The notes below the pieces were generated by a model. That model ran no database searches. It saw only the letters and a program-made list of their open reading frames with translations, and had not been told where the DNA came from. Shown here in pieces: positions 37,501 to 46,500 of a stretch of DNA of 64,000 bases. Numbering within the stretch: position 1 is the first letter of the stretch; each line of letters opens with the position of its first letter. Both the position numbers and the translations under genes were made by a program. Location of the stretch: assembly GCA_036852015.1 (NCBI GenBank), contig JAANDG010000331.1, positions 62,001-126,000 of the forward strand. The letters are read 5' to 3'. The stretch comes from Pelodera strongyloides. Its lineage: Eukaryota > Nematoda > Chromadorea > Rhabditida > Rhabditidae.

Positions 37501-40500
37501 GAGCGATCGAAGAATCTCCATTTGATAGCGTTTTGTAATTAACTCTGAAATACTTTCAAATTATCATTACTTCGTCTCCAAAAAAAAAGATGTTATATAC
37601 TACAAAGACCAAGTGAAGGACCTTTACTTCAATGGAACTTGGCATTCGCTTGTGGCTCGTGTACGTTTTTCCTCCATTCAGATACACTGAGGAAACTCCG
37701 CGCCATCGCGGCGGTCTTATGGCGCAAAAATGTGCGCGGCGGTACTACGGCGGCATCGCGGCGCATTTTAGATAGACTCCCCAGAAACGGGGGTGTCGCA
37801 CCGCCGGAGCGCACCCTCTTTTTTTTGCAGCAAAGCTGCCGCCAATAGCGCGCGGCGATGGCGCGAAGTTGTTAAGTAATTTCACGCACCGGGATCGTTT
37901 TTCCTGAACGATGCCCCTTCGGATTTTCCGTGGACTGCAACGAACTGCATGGCGGACAATTGAGCCTGATTATAAATTTAATGGTTGTAAATTAAAAATT
38001 TATGGGAAAGGGTTTGATATCAAGGAAGTTATTTAGTGAAATGATATTCCTCCACTCAATAAATACACATACTTCACCACAAGAAGCAACTCTTAGCTTG
38101 TCTATATGACAATCATCAGAAACAAATTTACTTTATGTAAATACTGTATTCATGTTGCCATATTGAATTATTATGGGGTTTGCAAGTATGGCGAAAAATT
38201 TGTCTTGGAACGATTTTATAATCACTCATGTTATATATTCATTCTTAGTTCCAAAGTGCGGTACCTCGTGTACATACTTGCAAGGAATTGTTGCATACTT
38301 GCAAACCCCATTACAAAGAATTTATTGTTCTACTATACATATACTGTAGCATTGAATTTACCACAAACACTTGCATCGTCTCTCACGGTGAGAGGGAGGG
38401 AGAGGGGGAGAGTAACAGAGAGTGACAGAGAGGAATTTATCAACACTTGAAGCTAGCTACCTGTCTCCTGAGATCATACAGATCACTATTACTGTCGTAT
38501 TTGAGATGTCCTGGGTTTTGTCCCCTCTTTCCACCGTAAACAGCGCGATTCGAAGGATCCAACGGATCAAAATCACCATTAAAATAATTGTTTGTCGGCA
38601 TCAATTGGGCTGTACGTCTAGCCTGAAATGGTATGGTAATTTATTAATTGGTGAATTTACTTATAACGTGGCCTATCGCAAAACCACGGAGAGGTAGTTT
38701 GGATAGACACATAATATGACCGATTGGTTACCAACCATGGTCGAAGTCGTCTAATAATACATTTCTTTCCAAGTTATCTTCATAAAATATAAAAGCCCAC
38801 CGCATATTTCCTATACATCCATTTGCTCCCTCTCGCAATCAATGGTTCACTGATATTCGACGATCCACTACTGTTAATATTTGAATGATCAGTGGCAGAG
38901 TAATTGATATCCTTTGTGTTATTTCCACCCGAGTAGGGGTCCGCTATGTTCACGGGAGTAGGCAGAATACTAAAAAAAAGACTTGCTAATTTTTGCCACT
39001 TGCTAATTTTTGCCACTTGCTAATTTTTGCCACTTGCTAATTTTTGCCACTTGCTAATTTTTGCCACTTGCTAATTTTTGTCACTTGCTAATTTTTGCCA
39101 CTTGCTAATTTTTGCCACTTGCTAATTTTTGCCACTTGCTAATTTTTGCCACTTGCTAATTTTTGCCACTTGCTAATTTTTGCCACTTGCTAATTTTTGC
39201 CACTTGCTAATTTTTGCCACTTGCTAATTTTTGCCACTTGCTAATTTTTGCCACTTGCTAATTTTTGCCACTTGCTAATTTTTGCCACTTGCTAATTTTT
39301 GCCACTTGCTAATTTTTGCCACTTGCTAATTTTTGCACTTGCTAATTTTTGCCACTTGCTAATTTTTGCCACTTGCTAATTTTTGCCACTTGCTAATTTT
39401 TGCCACTTGCTAATTTTTGCCATCGCGAGCGGCTGCTAGCTATGACTTCAGCTGTTATTAGCGATATGGAGGTCTCCGAAAATCCACCTGGTGAGCAAAC
39501 AGATTATGAAAAGATTTTACAGTGCTCGTCGGAACGTTTTTCAAATATTCTGTCCAAAATTCAATCTGAGCAAGCTTCTGTGACTTTAGACGGAGACGAA
39601 CTTGTCGTCCTTCGCAATGCACTTTTTGGTTTGAACAACTTTGCGGTAGAAACACTTCAGGGCAAATCGGCCATCTTGATGAATGTTGTTAAGGAGGAAA
39701 AGCGGCAGAGATCTGCCGTATTTTCCATGAAACAGGAAAATCTTCATGTTCAGGAAATTGCTTCTTCTGAAGATGCTGTTACATCGGCATTGAATGAGGA
39801 AGTTAGGGAGGAAATGAAAGTGCGGTCTATACTTAGTTTTCTTGGCATACGGGGGAAGCCCATAACCGTCTATCGTATGTCGCCCCATTTAGTTAAGGTG
39901 GAGCTCTCCTCTCGAGGAGCTCTAATGGCCCTTCTCGCTAGGAGAAGCAAGCTGAAGGGTAGCGTCTATAGCGGAGTTTTCGTTCGTGAATCGCTGTCAA
40001 GGGAGGACCGTGACAAGGAACGGGCCCTTCGGAGGCGTCGGGGGTATTGCGAGGAGGTGGAGCCGAACAAGTGGGTTCTTTATAAGAACGCCTTGCGGCT
40101 GCGTACCGACCTTGGTACCGACCGAACCGCCGAGGCGCCCCTTCCACCAGTCGAATGGAACCCTTCTGGCCAGCGTTTCCCGGCGAACGCTTCGCACAGA
40201 GGACGCGACCCTACGGCTGGTTCTCCTACTGGCTCTCCTCCGCGTAAATATATAAAAAACTAAATAGAGCGCATCTGCGTGCAGAGACTAATATTCGGGT
40301 GTTCTATTTTAATGCGAGAAGTATTGTTAAGAGGGTTAATGAACTAAATGCCATATTGGCACAAGAAGATTTTGATGTAGTTTTGGTTTCCGAATCTTGG
40401 TTAAAGGATCATATCCCCAATGGAATGATATTAGGTAATTTGCCATATTATTTAATCAGAGAAGATAGGGTTTGTAAAAAAGGGGGTGGATGTTGCATCC

Positions 40501-43500
40501 TTGTAAAGAAAAATTTACTTTGGAGAAGGGTTGGGTCCAAGTCAACTAATAATTTTGACTATCTCTGTATTGACTTGGAAGACGTATTATATGCTTCTCA
40601 GCTTCGTCTTATTATAGTTTACCGTGCGCCCTCGTGTAACAGTAACTCAGTTGACGATATGCCGTTATATGATGCACTTGCATCTCTTCTCTCAGATGGC
40701 AAACCATCAGTGCTAGTAGGAGATATTAATGTAAACGTCAACGTTACGAATGGCTCCTTTTCAAATAAGTATGGGCAACAATTTCTTAACTTTGTTGAAT
40801 CGCTAGACCTCACTTCCCATATTAACCAGGCTACCCGTAAAGGGAACCAATTAGACTATTTACTTAGTACATCTCCCAGTCTTATAACAAAATCGGAAGT
40901 TTCTGCTCCTTTAGCAGATCATCACTCTATAACTTTTACGTGCATTTTTCCTCAACCCGAGAATCACTCTAGACTGATCCGCAATTATAGACATGCAAAT
41001 TGGGCTATCATACAGGGTAATTTGAATATTGACTGGATTTCCTCTCTCTGTCCATACAATGATTTGAATGAGTTGTATGCAAATTTCTGTTCAATTGTTA
41101 CTTCTGTTATTGATCAACATGTTCCTTATACGAGAATTCATATGAAAACAGAGCAATATCCCAAGCACATTCAAAAATTAATTCACCATAAGAATCGTTT
41201 ATCGCGTAGTTATATTTGCACCCCAAATGCACAATCGAATCTCGAATTAGTTCGTATTTCTGCCATTCTACAAAATCACATAAGAAAATTTCTCGCTGCT
41301 AAAGAAAAGAAAAACTTTGGTAGAAATTTTGGAAGCAAACGATTTTATAATTACGTAAATTCTCGAATTCGTTCCAAGGAGTCAATGGCAGCAATCTATG
41401 ATTCTTATAACAATTCTATGGCTTACGGTAAAAAAGAAAAATCTGAATTGCTTTCGAAACAATTTTTGTCTGTTTTTACATGTGATAACGGAAACTTTCC
41501 TGCATTGATAGAAACAAATAGGAGGTTTCAACATTGTTTAATGAGAACTCTTTTACCATATGAGGTAGAAAAGGAACTCAGCAATCTCAAATTCTCCTTA
41601 TCTGATACTTCTGATAAAATTCCTCAATTATTCCTCAAAAAGTGTCGCCAACAATTAGCAGAACCATTGTCGTATATATTTAATCTATCTCTTGAGCAAG
41701 GTGTAGTTCCTAATATTTGGAAACAAGGTCTTGTCACACCGATTCCAAAAACAAAAAATCCCACGCTACCTGTTGACTACAGACCAATTACTATCTTACC
41801 TTCCACTAGCAAATGTCTCGAAAAGTTTGTATTGAGAGAACTTCAGAAATGGATTAAAAAGCTCAATATTCTTCCACCTGAGCAATACGGTTTTGTAAAA
41901 GGGAAAAGTCTCGATCTCCAACTCTTAGAATGCCAACATATGTATGTGCAACAAATTGATGACGGAGGCTATGTCGATGTCATATACATAGATTTAGCTA
42001 AAGCATTTGATTCTGTGAGCCATGAAAAATTGATTTATAAGATCCGATCTCTTGGCCTACCAACCCAACTTGTGCATTGGATTCAATCCTACTTAGAAAA
42101 CAGAACTTTTCGTGTAAAAGTAGATGATGTGCTTTCTGATGAGTACCCCGCACCTTCTGGTGTTCCTCAGGGAGGAGTCCTAAGTCCAACTCTATTTATA
42201 TTGTATCTTTCCGACTTACCCAAATTTTTAGCTTGTTGTCCTAACGTCAAGGTTTCTATTTTTGCTGATGACGTAAAACTTTTTCTACAATATTCTAATA
42301 CCTCTCCATCGTTGGTTGATGAACTAGATTTGTGCCTGCGTAAATTAGAAGAATACTGCGTTAAATGGCAATTGAAAATTGCACCTCTTACATGTGCTTC
42401 TTTACATATTGGTCGAAACAATCCTCACAATTTTTATAGCATACAAGGCCAGCTTGTGAAATCTAAAAATTCGGCGCGAGATTTAGGTGTAATATTTGAT
42501 GAGTCCTTGTCCTTTTCTGAACATATTTCCATTACCACATCTAAAGCCCTCCGATGCTTCTATGGTATAAATAGTACCCTCCAACTAAGAGACCCCCGTC
42601 TTCTCATAAAGGCTTACAATGTATGGGTTCTACCGATACTCGAATTTGCCTCATGTGTTTGGAATCCATACTTAGCGATCCATATAAAGCAACTGGAAGA
42701 TGTACAGGCTACAATTACGTGGATCATTTTCAAAAAATGTGCAAAACCAGGTATTATTATTCCGAAATACTCTGAACGGCTCAAAATATTGGGTCTAAAA
42801 ACTTTACAAGAACGGCGCATTCAAAAAGATCTCATTACATCTTTCAAAATCATAAAGCGTGAGGTGGATATAGATAGTAGTAAATACTATGCGTGGAGGC
42901 CAATGAGCAGATCAAGCTACTTTAATCTGAGTATTGAATTCAGTCGCAAAAATGTCAAATTTCACTCTTTCTTTATAAGAACGGCGAGGTGGCTTTCAAA
43001 CGCAAATTTTCCGCTAGACGCGCTAGTGTCGCAAAATTCTCATGTCTTTAAGAAAAAGCTGAAAGCAATAGATATCCTTGAATGTCTCGGAGTTGAAAAA
43101 ATGGAAAATATTATCTCTGTTAACCGTTGATTCATTTAGAATACGCTGACTATCAATTAGTGGAATTTACAGCATGCTGGAACGACTATCGGCAACAACG
43201 AGGATAAATCATAATTCTTTCCTTTCTATTTCTATTCACTTTCCTTTTCAAAAACACCAGTTCACTAATGCATCACCATGTGCATGTATGCTCAGGCAAT
43301 TATACAGGTTTATACATTACTCTCGTGAAGAATAATAAGAAGGAGGTTCTACATAAGCAGTTAACCCTTTTCCCTATATACATATTTATAAATGGTTTAG
43401 CTACGTAGCGCATGCGGACTCCTGCGGGTGGAGGGTAGTGACGATGCTAGGCCCCTACTTTATGTGTGATGGCCCTGAGATGTATCTACTTGTTTATTAT

Positions 43501-46500
43501 TGCATATTTGTACATTTATGTGTGACACGTTTAGGATTGTTGAGAACGTGAACACGTAGTTCTTTTGTTGAGGTAACGTGGCTAAACTAAACTAAAACTA
43601 AAAAATACGGGTTGGCTGTTTGTGTGGGACCAAATTCTTTGATTCGCTATCAACATCGTTTTCTTTGTTAACTCTCGTGGAATTACAATCTATATACTGT
43701 TGGTGGAAATTATATCCAAGTATCTATATTATCTACTTTGAATTTCTTTTTCATCGTCTCTCACGGCGTTGCGCTCTTTTTAATGAGTATAATAAATATA
43801 TTCAAATATATATAAAAAAAAGAACATAAGCATAAGTCTCATAAGTCAATATACGAAGTCACAGCGAAATACCGGTCGGTTTTCGAAATACATCGAGTAC
43901 ACCAGCATTCCTATGCAAATGAACATAAATTAGAATAAAAAATCGAGCTAAAGTCGAGCAAATTAGCATAACTACGTAGGAATTCAGTTGTCCACGATGA
44001 TTTTCAGAAAACGACCGGTATTTCGCTTCAAGAAAACCGATGTCTTATGACTATTGTACAAATTTGCGTAAAATAAAAGTAATCGTTAAAAAATAAATAA
44101 AAAAAATAAATTAATCAGTAGTATTACGTAATAAAAGTATAGAAAGAATATCCGGTGGATAGTGGAGAAATCAGAAAAAAAAAACAGCTATCTTGCTGGC
44201 AAAAATGGTCTTATACTACTTATACATTCTAGTTATAAAGATTTCACAACATCAGAAATCTTTTACCAGTATAAGAAAAACCTCATTCCAGCTGCACGAA
44301 TACGCGTGCAGAACTGCGCAGCTGGCCATCTATCATATCGACTAAAAACAAATTACATTCCACAATTTAAAGCAAAATGCTAGCCTCTTTGGAAAATTTG
44401 TATACGATAAGCAAATCCTATGTATCCTATGCTAATTTTGTACGATTGCCGTGGACCCCATGGACGATCCTACAAAATTAGCATAGGATACATAGGATTT
44501 GCTTATCATATGCAAATTTTCCAAAGGGGCTAGCATTTCGCTTTAAAAACTCTCACCTTCTTGTTTCCGTTGAACGACGAAGCACGTTTTTTGCCTTCAC
44601 AATTTGCAATTTATTTGGCATGCTGATTACTACATAAAATAGTTGAAAATAATAAATGGCTCGGTATTCTGAAGACTGGAAAATTTCGTTTTATAGTTTG
44701 GTGCGAAGTAGGCTACCAGTCCAACTTTCAAACGCAGTAAACAGTGACCACAAGAAGTAAGAATGAAAGGCGAAGATATGTATTCAAGAGATGTAAACTA
44801 AGATTGATAAATCCGTCAAAAATCGCACACCAACAAGGAAAACTAATTACTTTAATGGAAGATGGAAGGTCTAAATATGAAAAATACCACACGGCCTCGT
44901 TCTGATTTTTTATTCAAATTTGATGTCCCATGGTCCATGGAAAGCCGAAAAAAAGAATAAGGCGAATATAGCATGGGTTAATCAAAAAACCCTTCATCGC
45001 CATTAAAAATACAGTGAAAATGAAAATTACCCAAGAGCATTCGTATACCAGCAAAATTCATAGAAAATTTGAGACGCACAAACATTGTTTAGTATTCGCA
45101 AAAGTGTTTATTTGCGTATGGCATTGAAGAAATAAAAGCGAAAAATAGAGATATGGCAGTTATAGGTTATGGTAGCATATGGGGAGCTAGTGGGGTCATA
45201 TAAACAAACTAGAAACAAAGAAAGATATGTACAAGACAGAACGAGGATGAACATCAGAAAAAATACATTCCGCCCAGATTTTCCAACTAATATCTCAAAA
45301 ATTAGTGGGATAGTGTTAGAGACAACGTTGCAATTGTCAGATAGAATATTTTTTAGGTGCGAGGTCAGGATAGAGTATTTCTAGTCGATGGAAGCTCGCT
45401 ATACACAACTTTGAACCCTCAAGATTCACCTGGCAAATGAACCAAGAATTACTACAGAAGACAAAAGCTTTCAAAATTGTCAATACCGTAGAAATTTGAG
45501 AAAATTCTGATACTCTGAATCCTAAAACAAGATTTCAATACAAAGTCACAACAAAAAAAAACGAGGTGACAAAGTAAAAAAAACGCACTCCTCAAACACT
45601 ATATCTTCTAACAAAAACAAATGCATAATGTTAGTTAAATGAACACATACACTTCATTTGGTCAGTATAAAAACTACACCACATAGTGGGAAAACTACTC
45701 GTTTAAACAAAGTGAGTGGTCACAAAGGCGTGCGACAAAGAGGCGTTGAGATGTGCAATTACCATGGTAACGGAGACACACTGTATGGCGAGATTGGTGG
45801 ACAAATTAAAGCGGGAAAGGCAGGGTGCTCAAGTGAATACGCGCCTTTTTGCCAAGGAACCGTCACCCTTTGAGTCCAGCTGAGCTCACCTTGCCGTGTG
45901 AGTTTAGCTTCGTGGAAGTCTTCCTCGGTTTCGGAACGGATTTGGCTGAAAAGAGTAGATTACAAAGAGGTATGACACGTGTTTTTGAAACAAATGAAGA
46001 ACCTCCGAATTCCCATGTATTATATGCAAATGTTTGCTCCCTGCCTGTAGAGGAATGACAAAGAAGACGATACAGGAATGCAGTTCTCCAGCATGCCACG
46101 TGCCGTACCGCTTTAAAACTCTGTCCGTAGAGAAAAGGCACAGAAGACCATACAGGAATGCAGTTCTCCAGCATGCCACGTGCCGTACCGCTTTAAAACG
46201 TCCTCGGTTGCAAGAGGTAAAGAGTAAAGAAAAATGTGTCAAGCTATGAAAAACCGAGGAAAATTGTCACATTATTCTCCCGGAAAGTAATTCCTCCTCC
46301 ACAAACCCAGATTATGCAACCTACATCGGCAAGTCCTCTTATGCTCACTACAGCATTCCTGTGAAGTATCTGACTCGTCAGTCCATTGTTCAAGTGCATA
46401 TTCATAAGCCACATCTTGTAGCAATTGCATCAAATAACTGGCGGTGCAGGCCTTCGAGAGAGCCTTCTCGGAGAGTTGTTCACAACTCAAACTACCTAAA

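Larger units (their letters stand above)
39424..43815 (+). mobile_element. Non-LTR retrotransposon (LINE) with both frames intact
   Basis: It has a short unique leader, ORF1 (39442-40263), ORF2 with endonuclease and reverse transcriptase (to 43130), and a 685-bp 3' UTR ending in AATAAATATATTCAAATATA. The 3' end is defined by the truncated sister copy at 23782-23965. There is no LTR. ORF2 features (apurinic-type endonuclease, FADD reverse transcriptase, a C-terminal part with VWNPYL and a YxxRLxxL-type segment) fit the CR1/Jockey group, to which the C. elegans Sam elements belong. It lies in the opposite orientation inside the 5.6-kb intron of the unrecognised minus-strand gene. Both frames are uninterrupted, so the insertion is probably recent. 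No target duplication could be defined because its 5' side is the 17-bp array. Confidence 0.9.

Noticed and set aside
39400..39441. Start of LINE ORF1 inside the 17-bp array
   Set aside because: There is no ATG there; the frame is merely open in the array, and the first ATG is at 39442.
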